Assembly: GCA_002682825.1 (NCBI GenBank) | Contig: NOKP01000003.1 | Span: 1,364,001-1,428,000, forward strand | Reading direction: 5' to 3' | Length of the DNA: 64,000 nucleotides | DNA from: Neonectria sp. B-13 | Taxonomy: Eukaryota > Ascomycota > Sordariomycetes > Hypocreales > Nectriaceae | Part shown: positions 32,268-45,300 of the stretch, in pieces | Layout: each line of letters starts with the position of its first letter | How positions within the stretch are numbered: the first letter of the stretch is position 1 | Notes under the pieces: model-generated | The model's database searches: none | The model's input: the letters and a program-made list of their open reading frames with translations, nothing else | What the model was told of the DNA's origin: nothing | Made by a program: the position numbers and the translations under genes

Positions 32268-34443
32268 GGAAACACCGAACAGGGCCTGCCAAACCAATGC
32301 CAAGTTCTTCGACGACGACCTCATAGACAACTTGAACAATTCGTATATACCCAGCTCAAGTCCGACGTCGAAGAATGAGGATCATAATTGGTGGTAAACG
32401 GCCCTTTGCCGGCTCCTTGAGTCATTCAGGTAAGACTCTGACGCCCCAGTGTGATGTCAAGCCCCAGCATTTCGTGTGATCGCCAGCTAACGTCTCCCAA
32501 TTAGCTCCGCAAGGTCTCGTTTCACTCCACCAGTGATGAAACCTCCTTCGGTCAAGCATCCGCAAATAAAGCTTGTCCCTAGTGTTTCGTTGAGAACAGA
32601 CCACATTTCAACAGGCGTTAGCAGGTATTGCATTAAATAGAAATGAACTCACTTTGAAACCACCTCCTTGTCCGAATATCCCCACTTGCACCGCAAATAT
32701 TGTCGCTTAAATAAGTGAAACATTCCGTCGACGGATATTCAAGAAAGATTATCCTGCTAGTTCCTTAAATCATGAATTATAGCTGATTCGCAATCTGGTA
32801 ACCACATAAGGTAATTCTCACATTGTTTACCAGCACTAGGGTCACAATTGACCTACTCGGGGCGTTGTTTTTTGAAGAAAACTCAATTGTAGTTTGAGAA
32901 GAGAATCTATACGGATACTAAACAGTCATCCGCTGGAGGCCACTCAAGGCGAGATGAGCTTGTATTTTCCCCCGCGTCCGAAGCCTGTAGCGGTGCCACT
33001 ATATATCGTCCACAACTCACATTACAAGATTGAGATAATTGCCTTTATCGCGCTCATCGATGCACTTTCCAGCCTCTCAATGCTTTAATCTTGATCCACT
33101 ATCACTCCCAGTTTCTTGATATTTAATTGGGAATGCATATTGCGCAGGTTCTATTACCTAGCAGCTGCTTCATGCTAGGTAGGCCTTGTGACCCACATCA
33201 CCGATAACATGAGCTTGGGGGAATTTGTATTCCGGCTTCGTTCCCCTTGACTTCATTAGAACTCTGTGCTCATTTTCATAGGTCGATCTTCTGTTCGAGA
33301 AACGAGTGGCTGCGTGGAGATCTGTCGCTTGGCAAAAGGATTTGCGAACTATCCACGCCACAGAGATGTCTCGGTCTGACGAAATGTCGACATCGGTGAC
33401 GAGCGAGATGTATGATGGTGGAGAGAAGGCGTAGGAAAGAGTAGATGCAACTGTGGAATGTTGTTCGAACGTGTCGCGCTGCATGAGCATGACGGATCAA
33501 TCATCATTACTCACTTTTAAATCAGATCGTCCTTGCTTTTTATTGCATTCAAACAAGTTATATAACTATGCATTGTCTCGTTGTCATCATTCTATTGGAT
33601 GGCCTCTAATAGATGTCTGGTCTCACAGCATGCGTTTTGATATTTATAACTTCAGCGATATGCTTCACGTTTATGTTGACGTCGAATCAGCGTGAACAGT
33701 TAGATCTCAGATCTACCCTGGAGCAGTATGAGGTTCTTTGGATACCTATGGGCACTGGAAATGTGCACCAGGCCTAAGTATTGTCGCACAACAGTACCTA
33801 TTCATCCGAATTCCCATCGTTCCAACAGGCAGCTTCCCAGAAATATCATGCAGGCCTTCCCAATCCAAGGAGCGTCGAAGTTTCATCCTTCCTAAAAATA
33901 ACATGATAAGACAGCCCTTGATTCCTCGACCATGAATGTGCCCAATTAATCATCAATTAGTTGTGTCGCTGTGAGGCTGGAGGTACAAAGTGCATTGATT
34001 GGCCTCTCAAGGTGTGGCGGTGGCTGCGTTACGACTTTGGCGCCACAACTCTCAGCCTTGTTGCAACATGAGCTTCTCCAGACAACAATCGAGTTTGAAC
34101 CCAAACACAGATCCCGCCACGAGACCAAGACGACGACGCGTGCCTTCTTAGCTCCAAAGCCAACAGAATAGACCCCCACGGTTACTTCTACCAGGACGAA
34201 GACGCGAAGCGCACGACATCCTCAGCTCCGACCGCCGCAGCTTCGACGGCGCCTCCGTGGCAACCTCAAACGATCAGCCTCGATCGCGCTGCGCCAGCGT
34301 CACTGAAGACAAGGTCGACTTGCCCTGATACTCGAGAGAACCACTTTGATGGGGTCATCGCCATCGTAACCGCATCCGACAGATCGAGTCCGAAACCCCT
34401 AAACCGACTGCAGGGCGCCCAGCTCTACCCGCCAAAAACGAAG
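32268..34443. other. Gene-poor intergenic region
   Basis: About 2.2 kb with no supported gene. The last ~400 bases before the cyclin start contain short protein-like frames in the leader, without a continuous model. Several AT-rich blocks lie around 32630-33140 and 33490-33700. Confidence 0.5.
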
Positions 34444-35858
34444 ATGGTGCCTTCGCACTCGGATCAGCCGCCAAACACAACCAACGGCGACACTGCTGTC
34501 AAGGTTGGGCCTCATCCAGGCTTCATCTCCAGCTCGAATCAATATACTACCGAGCTGAAGCTCCGTCGCATGCTCAAGGACAACGGCTGCGACCCCGCGC
34601 GACAGGATAGCTACCGTCTCCAGGGCGTGCAGCTAATTGAGAATGTGAGAGAGTATCTACAACTGTGAGCCCCCTCGCCCGTGGCAATTTCTGCCGGAGT
34701 ATCTGTGCGGCCAAGGCTAATATGTTCTAGGCCTGTTCGATCCTTCGACACGGCGTGCACGTACTTTCACAAGTTTCGACTCAACTTCCGCGACGCCGAG
34801 TATAACTACCAGGACGCCGCGCTGGCTTCTCTGTTCGTGGCATGCAAGGTGGAAGATACGATCAAGAAGTCTAAGGAAATTCTTGCGGCTGCATACAATG
34901 TCAAGAACCCAGAGAAGCCAACCACGCCCGATGATAAGGTATGTGCCTGGATGCTGTTCATGCCATCGCCTCTATCAGACTAGCTGACCTTTCACAGATC
35001 TTCGAATCGCCCGGCAAAATCATCATCTGCCTTGAACGACTCATCCTCGAAACCATCGGATTCGACTTCAGAACCCGGTACCCTCAGAAGCTGCTCGTCA
35101 AGATCGTCCGAAACATTCTCGGAAAAGAAGGTGGGAAAGAGTTCTTCAATACCGCCTACGCCATGTGCATCGACATGTACAAGACCTTTGTCCCCATCAA
35201 GCGCACCACCTTCTCCATGTGCATGGCCATCGTAGAGCTCACGGCTTTGATGCGGGAGGAGCACTTGGACAAGGTCCACGAATTTGCGGCTAAGCGACGC
35301 CAGTATCACCGCGGTGCCGTCATGGAAACGATGCTCGACATTTTGGACCTGTATGCTCAACATTACAAGTCGACAAAGCTGGGGTCGCAGTTTGACCTGA
35401 ACAAGATGATCGACATCAAGATTCGCCTCAATCACGATTTGGAAAAGGCCTTCGAGCCACGCTACTTGTTACACTGCCCCCGATGCGAAGCAGAGGAACC
35501 TCAGCCTTCGACCCCCGCCTCCGCAACCTCTCCCGTAACGTCAGCAACTTTGGCCGGGGATGCATCAGGACGGCGGACGGCGCGTGGGCAGGATGGCACT
35601 ATGCGGTTCGTGTTCGACCCCGATAGCGCAAGGATGGAACAAGAAACGGTCAAGGAACATTTCAACGAGGAGTTTGAGGAGTATGAAGTCGAGATCGAGG
35701 AGCCGATTCCTGTGCCTCCTCAGCATGAAGGCGGCCACAGGGGAGGAGGGTATCATGGCCACGGTCACAGAGAGCGAGGGGATCACCGACGCGGTGGGCC
35801 ATATGGAGGGTATCGAGGAGAACGGCATTATAGGGGGGGACGAGGGAGACATTATTGA
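34444..35858 (+). CDS. CTK2: CTD kinase subunit beta (cyclin K-like, Ctk2)
   Basis: Three exons (34444-34664, 34731-34938, 34998-35858) with introns of 66 and 59 bp give 429 residues. Residues ~30-285 form two cyclin boxes: SFDTACTYFHKFRLNF and DAALASLFVACKVEDT in the first, then LLVKIVRNILGKEGG and FSMCMAIVELTALM in the second. The C-terminal ~130 residues are acidic and then Gly/Arg/His-rich (repeated GGYRG, GHRGGG, RGGRG words), a disordered RNA/protein-binding tail. In yeast, Ctk2 partners Ctk1 and Ctk3 to phosphorylate Ser2 of the RNA polymerase II CTD; the CyclinK/Ctk2 length and architecture match. Nuclear. The long C-terminal RGG-like tail is common in filamentous fungi. Confidence 0.93.
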
Positions 35859-35906
35859 TACACAAATGGAATTCCCGGCTGCCATCTCGCCGGATGATCT
35901 ATTTGT

Positions 35907-36540
35907 TCAGCTTTTGTTCATTCTGACGCCTTCTCTCAACGCGAGAGTCCCTGGCCATCGAAATACCCTTTGTCTCAACTGCTGAGGATATTCAACATCC
36001 GCAACCCAGCCAAGCTTGGCGGTGAGGAAGCGCCAGATGGGGTTGTGCGGCACGTCAATGAGCTCCCGTCGAAGCTCTTGTACTAAGATTCTACGTCGTG
36101 CTCGACGAGGACGACCTTGGAGTCTGGGTACGCCTCGACGAGCTCCGGGCCGAAGACGTTGGCGGGATAGTCGCAGATGGAGCCGCAGTGGCCGAGGAGG
36201 TGGCCGAACTCCTCGCAGCCGAAGGGCTGTTGGCTAGGCTGGGGCTCGTACTTGGCCTTGAAGGCCTCTACCCAAGACTCGGTCTCGCAGATGTCGGCGA
36301 AGAGGGCGAAGCCGTGGTAGACGTTGTTGTACTCGAGGATCATGAGGACGCGTTGCATTGCTGGCAGTGGTTGTTAGAGGCTGCAATTATATGCTATGTG
36401 AGTGGAAATAAGGCAGACTTACGGGATGTGCCGGCGCGGGACATGCTCAAGGCGAGGACTTGCATTGGGACTTTTCGCTTGCACTGTCGGCGATTGATGT
36501 TGAGGTCTGGTCGGAAGAGCTCTGGGTGCTTCTCTTCGGG
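35907..36540 (-). pseudogene. Sulfotransferase-like (Sulfotransfer_4) pseudogene
   Basis: Family-like sequence runs from HPELFRPDLNINRRQCKRKVP and MQVLALSMSRAGTS (PAPS-loop position) across a plausible intron (GTAAGT ... CCAG, ~36362-36418) to LEYNNVYHGF, SWVEAFKAKYE, FGHLLGHCGSICD and AYPDSKVVLVEHDVES. The next codon, Trp in relatives, is TAG (36083-36085). YKSFD follows in frame, then a one-base shift to RELIDVPHNPIWRFL. The gene therefore has a nonsense change and a frameshift. No in-frame ATG precedes the conserved N-terminal segment. The Trp-to-stop change is TGG to TAG, a C-to-T transition in CpA on the other strand, the RIP signature. Relatives are commonly misnamed NAD-dependent epimerases. 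A truncated 91-107-residue product could still be made but would lack the catalytic C-terminal half. Confidence 0.75.
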
Positions 36541-36743
36541 ACCAGTAGGCGTGTCAACACTGCGTCTGTATTTGGCAGCACTGGTTTCAATAGATCTTTC
36601 ACTCGAGGTATCAAGACTATGACCAGCGACTTGACAGCTACATCTAGTATTGGAATATAGGGTATTTATGTTGTTTGTTATGAACAGTAGTCACCAAACT
36701 CGTACATCATACCAGACCCTCCCTCTCTCATCCTCATCCTCAT

Positions 36744-38702
36744 CTATTGTTTGCCCTTCGTCTCCGACTCCTGTGTTCCATCTCTGGGCTCTGCAATATC
36801 TTCTTTCGCTTGCGTCTTCTCAGCTTCTTCCCTCTTGTCTAAAGTCTTGCTTCTTTCGTCATCCACTTGTAAATCATCTCCCGATGGTCCACTCGACTTG
36901 ACACCTTCAAGCGACCCTCCATCTTCCTCGTCCTTGTCTTTAGTGTTGTCGTCGTCGTTCACGCTTCTGAGACTACTGGCCTTGCTCACATCCACACTCT
37001 CAGAGCTTTGTACCCGCAGTCCCAGCTGCTTCTCCGCGTCGGGATCTTGCTTCCCTGTGCCTTTCCAGTCGGCTGGCGTCGTCTGTGCCACGGGTTGACC
37101 CTCGGCCGGCTCCTCGACAACTTCGCCCTGCGCCTCCTTCTCCAGGTCACCGTCGGTGCCGGGAACTCGCCATACAACCGCAATGCGATCAAAGGCGCGA
37201 GCGCCTTTTCGGCTGGAGCCTTTGATGCCATCCATGGCGTCCCAATCGATTCCAAAAACACCGCTGTTCGCAGGTCGCCCGTCCTGCTCCGGGCCCTGCC
37301 CCTCAAAAAAGGTGTTGAACCAGACATGGGCCACCGCCGTCACCAAGGTAAGACCCATGCTTTTGTGAGTCTTATTGCGCCGCTCCACCGAGATGTTGAC
37401 ATCGCTGTTAGCAATTCGGATAGGCTCAGCAGGCCTCAGGATGACAGCCATGCCTCCCGGCTCTGAATCTGACGATATCTTGGTGACATCGGTTTTCGAG
37501 GAGGTGCTGCTAGGAGCAGCTGCCGTCTTGATCTGGGACTTGTTGGATTGTTTCGAGTCTGACGGAGAGACCTTGTGGAGGAGCTGTGTACTCTTTCGCT
37601 TAATTGATTTTGCATGTGTGAGAGCCTTTGCTTTTGTGCTGTCCTTGTCAATACTGACCTTTCCGTCTTCCGCTGCCTTACTTTCCAAGTCCTTCGGGTT
37701 CGTGGCATCTGCAAAGTCTGCCTCCTCGGGTGCCTTGCCTTTCGGCCGGTCGACGTTGTACCCGGCCATTTCCCATACCAGGTCTGCCATGCTGCTCTCT
37801 TCAGGCTTCGTTCCGTCTACCACCACTCGCTCGCTCTTCTTGAATGTATGAAGGATCTCGATTCGCTTGCCCTCGTCCGCAAAGGCTTCCACGTCGACTT
37901 TGACGCCACTGCGCAAGCCCCAGACGTGAATCTCGACAATCTCAATTGGCCGTTCCACGTACTTTTTGCCGCCGCGGGTCCAGCGTTCGACGTAGCTGAT
38001 CCAGCGGAGCTGAGAAGGGATGGAAATGCCCGCACCGAACTTGGGCCGCATTCGCCGCTCCGTGAAGCGCGCGAGGGCGTCTTCCGGTTTCCAACCCTCC
38101 TCGGCGATAAGGTAGCTGCAGCTGGCAGTGCCGCTCCTCCCCTTGCCGGCCTTGCAGTGGACAACTACAACACGCTTCTTCCGCTTCTCATCTCGGCCTG
38201 TCGCATCGCTCGTAGAGTTTTCCGTGCCGTCATGTGTGACCCCTGCTTCTGTCAGCTCGCCCCCATGCAGCCAGTTGCGCATGCTCGCCATGATCAAGGG
38301 CACCAAGCGGAAGGGCGGTGGATGATGATCAGGCCACGGGTAATGTCTTATGCGGTTGTACACAGCGTCGTCAGGATATCCTGTGCCTTCTGCGCGGAAT
38401 TCCCATATTGCCCAGTCCTGGCCGTGTTTCGAATCGAGGAAGGTGACGAGCTGGTCGAGCGGGTTTCGGTACGCCAGTTGCGGGTATGTCTGAGAGGGGC
38501 CGGACCTGTGTCAAGGGCGCGTCGCATTAGCAAGCGAACGACGAGTTCAGGGCCTAGAGGCAGCTGCAAGTTCAAGGAAAGGATATGGGTGCGGGCAGAC
38601 GTACGTCGCAATGATATGATCCGTCACGTAGCAGAGATCCAGCCCAGCTTCGGGATGACGAGCTCTAGGGCCCGCGACGATCTGTCTGAGCAGCGATGCC
38701 AT
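36744..38702 (-). CDS. PTEN-like phosphatidylinositol-3-phosphatase
   Basis: Two exons (38605-38702, 36744-38505) with a 99 bp intron give 619 residues. The N-terminus has the PTEN start pattern (MASLLRQIVAGPRARHPEAG, then LDLCYVTDHIIAT). YPDDAVYNRIRHYPWPDHHPPPF leads to the P-loop HCKAGKGRSGT, where PTEN has HCKAGKGRTG, so both P-loop lysines that favour 3-phosphoinositides are kept. A C2-like region follows (IEIVEIHVWGLRSGVKVDVEA; RKGARAFDRIAVVWRVPG). The rest is an acidic Lys/Ser/Glu-rich tail of ~120 residues and an internal disordered insert (~250-340). It should dephosphorylate PI(3,4,5)P3 or PI3P species. Fungal PTENs affect growth, conidiation and virulence. Upstream ATG alternatives were not seen. 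Confidence 0.93.
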
Positions 38703-39567
38703 GGCCGCTGGATGTTGTAGCCCAGAGGTGCTTTCAAGGCTCTTGTAACGGTCCCGGTCCTTGGAGGTAGTTCGGCGGCGGAGGAGACGGTGACAAGGTG
38801 TGGATGTTGCAGGAGAGTTGAAGATGGTCGCGAGTGGTTAGTAGCGGGACGACGTCATGGATGGAGTCAGCTGGCCGCCCCACCATAAATACTTCAGCTT
38901 GCTTCTCTGTATAATCGTCATGACACTCTGTTGAAACCGGGATTGAATTTTCATTGTGTTTCGAAATTTTAAGGAACAGTGACGAGTTGCACAGCATTGA
39001 TGGCAGTATCAGGTGGAGTTTTGCTAAATATTGTTTGCTTCTTACTCGATAGCATTCACGGCTTCAAAGACTGGCAAAGACACTGTTCGTAACTAAAACA
39101 AGGGCTCAATTGGAAAGAAAATAGGTGGCTGGCTGAAAACCAGAGTGATACAGCATTATCCCCAACACCAGGGAAACCCCCTTCGCGCATCCCATATCCC
39201 ATTTCCCCCAATCCCAAATGCGTAGAGCTAAGCCTCTGTTCAGCCCATCAAACACCTTCCAGTGAAGGTGAGCACAGTAGTACAAGAGAAGCTCCCCCAG
39301 GCAGTAAAAACAAATACAACTACCCCCAAGACTGCAAGCCTTTCCCTCGCCCAAGCCCGTCACTTGCTAGGGCCGTCTATATCCTCCCAGCCATCAATCT
39401 TCGGCCCTCAGACTCAACCTCAGTAGTCGTCACGTGTTTTGGCTGAAATGGCAGCCTGGAACCAAGTCGCGTCATGGTCCATGTCTTGTCATCTCTCGTT
39501 CAAGTCGAAAACTTGGAGCGCAAGCGAGTCGGCGCGATAAAACGTCGTTTTGTGGTGCGCAATGCCT
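38703..39567. other. Intergenic, PTEN promoter
   Basis: About 860 bases comprising the PTEN promoter and the 3' UTR of the POM33-like gene. No other coding sequence recognised. Confidence 0.6.
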
Positions 39568-40734
39568 CTATGAGGTCTTCTTGGCCGGGGCGCCACTGCT
39601 GATGTACTTGCTGAGATCAGTGGCATCTTGGAACTGCTTGGCAGTGTCCTTGATGGTTCCCCAGATCTGGCGGGCGGCGGGAGGAGTTCCCTGAGCGCCG
39701 ACAAGAGAGTCGACACGAGCGCCAAGCTGAGAGAATGAGGTCTGGACGTGAGTGCTCTGAGAGTAGCGAGCGCGGAGGAAGGCCGTGTAGAGGGTGATAA
39801 GGATCCAAGATCGGCGCTGGAAGAAGATGGCGGACAAGAGGATGCGGAACCAGAGGAGGATCTCGAGGCTAGAAACGACGGACATGGAGGCGTCGTAGTA
39901 TTCCTTCACAAAGGCACCGATCTTGTCAGCCAGAGGGCTGGCGCCGATGGGCTTGCGGTTGGGAGAAGCGCCATCGGCCTCGGGAGTGGGCTTGGGAGCC
40001 GACAGAGTGGGAATAAGGTTGGCGCGAGTGTAGGTAGCGACGTGGAAGACGGAGTAGATGGAGTAGGGCAAGAGGGCGAGGGGGTACTGCGGCGAGAAGA
40101 GCCAGATCAGAGCCATAGCTAGACACAGTATTAGTAAATATTGAGGGGGGCAGATTGGGGCGCGACGCAGGAGGCGCAGGCTGGGGTCGTACCGAGATAC
40201 TGGATGTTCTCATCGGCGAGGAGGCCAATGTAGCCGCCAGGAGCGCGAGTGCCAGTCTTTGCGCGAGCGCGCTGGGTCTTGTAGACGACGATGCCGTAGG
40301 TGAGGGCGGCGGCGACGAAGGAAGTGCGGTAGGTGAACTGGGCAACACCACTGTAGTAGTTCATGCGAAGCCAAGAGAAGCCATATCGAAGGGTGGTGAG
40401 AATCAGGGTGAGGTGCCTGTAGAGATGTTAGTCATGGATCGCATTCGAGTGTGTGTTACTTCGCGATGTCGAGTTGATGGTGCGGTGCCGCGCGAGTTTA
40501 GGTCGCCAATGTGGCCGATATGGAGGGGGCGAGAGGGCCACAGCTCCGAGCTGCGATAAAGAGATTACATACCCAGCAAACCAAGCGACTGCGACGAGGG
40601 CAAGCAAACGTTAGCAGGGAGTCCCTTGAAGATTCATGGGGAGAGAAGAGGCGAGGGCACGTACACTGGAGGGTCTTGGCGAGGGCCAGCAACCTCTCCT
40701 GAAGAGGCAGGTTTGGGTTCGGCGGAGGAGCCAT
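39568..40734 (-). CDS. Pom33/TMEM33-family ER and nuclear-pore membrane protein
   Basis: Four exons (40665-40734, 40573-40588, 40193-40416, 39568-40118). The second is only 16 nt, and including it yields the continuous segment KTLQFAWFAGHLTLIL. Total 286 residues. Transmembrane segments lie in WFAGHLTLILTTL, TYRTSFVAAALTYGIVV, MALIWLFSPQYPLALLPYSIYSVFHVATY and ILLWFRILLSAIFFQRRSWILITLYTAFL. The C-terminal amphipathic region (FSQLGARVDSLV, TIKDTAKQFQDA) matches the membrane-binding tail known in yeast Pom33/Per33. Known relatives shape ER tubules and help nuclear pore insertion. The upstream leader has GTG/GAT triplet repeats. Confidence in the family is high. Skipping the micro-exon would shift the frame. 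Confidence 0.9.
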
Positions 40735-42337
40735 TCTGAAGAGCTGCGAGAGCGACGGTGGGTTGAAAGCGGGTGCACGGGTTTCGATAGGGAAGACGAA
40801 GGAAGAGAGAAGCAGAGAAGTAGAAGGAGAGCGCACGCGCACGGCGTCGACGAGGGTGGCGGGTTGCGTGCGGATTTAGTAGTGATTGTGGTTGTGGTGG
40901 TGGAGGAGGTGGTGATGATGATGATGTGAGGAAGAAGAGGGTCAGTGAATGCGTCGCGGAGAGGAATCGACGGAATGTTGATGTGGCCAGACCCAGCTTT
41001 CGACCAGGTCTTTTTTCCGGCGGGTTCCTCCTTGGTGGGCCTACAACCTCTGCGGGCGGGCACTCAGCACTGTAGACACTGCAGGCGGCTAGACTAGGTA
41101 CCTGAGGTACGGCACTGCGGTGGGTTTCCGGCGGCTTTCCAGCGGGATCGTCCACTGGAGAACCCAAGCCCCTCCTCTCGCTAGGTGGTATCAGGCGGCA
41201 GCTAAACCGTCGCTAGCAGGGAGTTCAGCCTAGCAGGGGCTGCCGAGTGTGGGGGCCTTTTGCGCGGAGGAGGCTGGAGAAAGGACGGAATGCGATGGAT
41301 GAAGCAATAAAGGGAGGCTGGGGAGGGGGACGAAGCTGAAGCGGCTCCCTTGATCGCATCAATCCATGGCAGGAATAGCTACTCAGCTTGGTAAATTGTT
41401 TTAAGCTACAGAGGGATTCCAGAAGCCCAGCGATGTTGGACCCCTAACGACGGGAAGCATTCGGCAGGCAGACCTAGAAACCAGCTGCGGTCGGGTAACA
41501 TCCAACCTAACAAGAATCCGGCAACGCCGATGACGATGGCCGCGATAGCCTAGATGGCTTCGATGACGACACATCCGCACCACATGTGAAAAAGACACGC
41601 GAGCCAGATCTTCAGCCCTGAACTGGGACTTGAAAACGGGGAATGATGTAATCTGTTTGTTTTAGCTGCATGATCCTCCCTTCTTTCTCCGGCCCGGTAG
41701 TACCTCATCCAGTTTTTTCCTCCGCCTAGTTGAATTCTTTGTTTGCTTGATGATAGCTCACCAAGCCATTGTCGGAAGCTTCAACAAGCGCCTCCCCCCT
41801 CTCTCATTCGTCATTTATCCCACCCAAGCTCAAGCTCCACCCCGCTCCCGAGGTTCAGCCAATCGGAGGCACATGACACGCTCTCTATGACAGACGCTCC
41901 AAACTCCTGATGATTCATCCACGTCTTACTCCAGAGAAGTCAATATGAGATGAGACGACATCAGATGAAAGTGCGACAAGACACGCGCTTATAACGCGCT
42001 CGCATTGTTACCCCGGCATTCTCGGCCCTTACTGGGCGCCAATCATAGCCTCCATACCGAAATATCTCCATCCTGTTAAGGTGCAACACGTTGGGCGGCT
42101 ACGTGATAAAACAGGGAGGCGTCTTCGACTACGATTCCTCTTCGCACTACTAAGCGCAATGAACAGAAAGAATGGAAATTTTGTAGTAAGCTTTCCCGCA
42201 AGTTACAATAATGTTCTTCATATTTACAGTAAACAAAGGGAGACGACCGACCAACCTAGTCCAAGGCAGAAATTTACGGCGAATCTTTAGTAACATTTCA
42301 CAATAGATGATGTAAAATTTCCTTAGTCTAGCTGTCT
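40735..42337. other. Long intergenic region, POM33-like promoter
   Basis: About 1.6 kb with the promoter/leader of the POM33-like gene on one side and the 3' flank of the NLR gene on the other. Long frames near 40.6-41.2 kb come from low-complexity, GC-rich leader sequence and are not called. Confidence 0.55.
40886..40927. repeat. Triplet microsatellite (GTG/GAG/GAT)
   Basis: A run of TGG, GGA and GATGAT triplets in the leader of the POM33-like gene. Likely slippage-prone and non-coding. Confidence 0.6.
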
Positions 42338-45300
42338 CTACAGCGGCGACTCTGGCGTATCATTTGCGCGTAAGGAGGATAGGTCATGGTCTTCCCTCTC
42401 CGGCACCTCACTAACTGCTCGTGCGGCTGTTGTGTCCAACTCCAAGTTGAGTATCCGGTGATATGGTCGAAATTTCCCATTCGGACCGTCAGGGAAAAAC
42501 CTCTCGGGGTAGTCTTCAGGCACTAAAGATTGTGATATGTCGCCTCCATCGAGATATTCTTCCAGCATGTGTGTGAAGTCCGTAAAGCCAGTCGCTCTTG
42601 CCATTTCGAGTGGTATCCAGTTTGCATTTGCCTTGTAGGGTTCCATCTTCCCACTCATGAGCAGCACCCGCATAGTTTCCAGCCTTCCCTGCCACGTACA
42701 AGGCAAATTCCAATCATCAAGACTCTTGGTAAGATTACCCATTTTGTAAATAAGGTGACGTAGCAAAGTCGAAGGACCGTCCTCAGTGGAGAAGCCTAGA
42801 CTCAAATCAAGTATGCTAGAATCAAGTAAGGCTTTCACCATGATACAATTCGAGCAGGTAACTGCAAGCTTTAGGGCCGCCATACGGTCCTCATATGGGT
42901 GAAACCTCTCCAAAGCAATAAGATGCGACGCCATTTCGAGTATAATGGCATTGGCGGGGGTACTTGCACAATTATGAAGCGCGTCTCTGTCTCGCAGGTC
43001 CCAACCTGTGGCATTGACTCCGCGCTTTGTATAATGCAACAAGAGGTAGAACATCTGTAAGTGTGAAGCCTCTATCGAACAGCCAAGGGCAGATTTGCCA
43101 AATGTAAGTGCATATGGGTCGGCCCCAGCGTCGAGTAGAAGTTTAGCGAAAGTGAGCTTGTTCTGAAGGGCTGACGACATTAAGGCCGTGGTCCTGATCC
43201 CATTAACTGTCTGGTCCAAGGAAATTGTCTTCATAGAAAGAAGAAGGCGAATGATTTCCTCATTGTCCGCATCTTGGTCGAGTTCAACGGCGTAATCCAA
43301 GGCCGTGATAAACTTTGCGTTGGTGTGACTTGATCGTGCCCTGGCTTCACATAAGGTTCTGATAATATCCACTCGGTCTGATGACATAATGTTTCTGCTC
43401 TTAATAACATCGCAGATAAAGTCGGTACCATCAAGGCCCTGCATCACGTCTTGGCTGACCATTTCTGAGATTGCAAGCCTGACCAGTCCCCAGAAGGCCC
43501 TTTGACATCCGTATTCCAGTACTGTCTGCTCCGTCCATACTTTCTCGGTAAGCAGGTAGGGAGTGCGCTTCATTGCTCGCTGAACAAACCGTACGCTGCA
43601 AAATTTCTGATCTTCGTCGCCGCACATATCTGGAATGCGATGCATGGCCTCGGGGGCCTCGTGTTTATCGAAAAGGCTCAGCTCTGATGAGAACTTGAAA
43701 AGGAGGTCCACTACCTCTTCTGAGGAAGCGTAGTGCAAGAGACTGCCTAGTTCCCTCGGTTGATCATCTCTTTGCTTGTAATCGCGACTCTCTAACACAT
43801 TACGCAATAGCGAGATATCTCCATATTGCACAAGATACGAAATGACATCTCGAGATTTCTTGTGGTCCCGCTTCCTTATCGCGTCAATTTCAAAAGTTTG
43901 TTCTTGACCATGGGCAGAGGCCTCTGATGAATCAAATCCCACCAGAGCTTTTGCAGCTGCGTTATGGCCAGCAAAGACTGCGGCAATGAGAGGGAGCATG
44001 TACCGACCGCCTCTCATCTGAAAGTGCTGACTTCTCTGAGGGTGAATCTTGATCAAAGATTCCGCTCCATATTCTGCTAGAATATAAAGCAGATCGGTAT
44101 CGTCATCATACTGGCGGACTCGGTGACGTTCGAGGTGACGGTGCAGTTCTTTCCATTCCTTCAGGGGAAACTGACTGAGAAGTTCACATTGGGAAACCCC
44201 ATAGCGTTCTGCGATGTTGGCATGATAGAAAATGTGCTGCATCGCGTATCCTAAAAAGGGAAATTTGACTGAAAGCTCTCCTTTGAGATCGGTATCACTC
44301 TTTGCCATCGAACCATGCGTCTCAGACTTTCGGTAACACCTCTTAACTTGCAACAAGCAGGCTGTGGCCAGGCTGTCGTGACTTTGGCCTTCGAAGTTAT
44401 CGCCAACCATTGGGAGGTCGTTCATTCCGCCTTCTTTCAGCAAAAAGTCTCGAACTGATTCATGAATGAACTGAACCGTCGGTTTCTTAGACGTGGTGAT
44501 TTCAGCTAGCCCCTTCGATGCATCCAGGATGAACTTTCTCAAGTCGTCAGAGGTCACAGAGTCGGGCTCATCAAGTTCCCCTTCGACCAGCGTCATTGCG
44601 GCAGCTCGCAACTCCTCGGGTCTTAAAGGTACTTTCGCAAACAGGACTAGTTGAATACACAGATACAACTCGTTCATGTTCTTGCAATCTCTTGTCAAGA
44701 TGTCGATGAACAAATCATGAAGGCCGATGGGAATCTCATTGAGTCTTCGTTTCAAAGCCTTGATTCGCCCTCTATCGTGCTCTTTGTTGAGTATTGGAAT
44801 GACCAGGAAGACCCAGAGAAAGATTCCACATGACTTTTGAAGGATCTCAGCTTTGATCTCATCCACTTGCGGCGACTTTCCGATCTTGAGCTGGGAATTG
44901 ATGTAATGTCTGATGTCCTCTTTATGATCCTGTTCATTCTCCAGCACCATCTGAAGCGCATTCTTGATCCCTATCTCTGGATAATGCCGGCTTGAAAGGC
45001 AAATTCGAAACTGGCTCGAGCTCTCCCTGCTGCCAAGATCCTCAAAGAAAGATACCATGTCTCGAACGTCGTCCTCGGGGCATTCGTCTAGGGCGTCGAT
45101 GTAGCAGCAAAGGCGACGGTCTTGGAGGCGGTTGAGGGCAAGCGCAAAAGTCTCCTTCAGTATCTCGCGATGCCAGCCTGACCGTTTGACTGCTTGGAGT
45201 GTAAGTGACCCCCAGTGATCAACAACCGACTTTGTCTCCGGAACCGCCTCGAGAAGCTGAAGAAGTAGCGAGCGATATAGTCCTAGTGTGGATTTTTCGA

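Noticed and set aside
40611..41167. Overlapping 150-177-codon frames rich in Ser/Pro/Thr
   Set aside because: Low-complexity translation of the triplet-repeat leader of the POM33-like gene.
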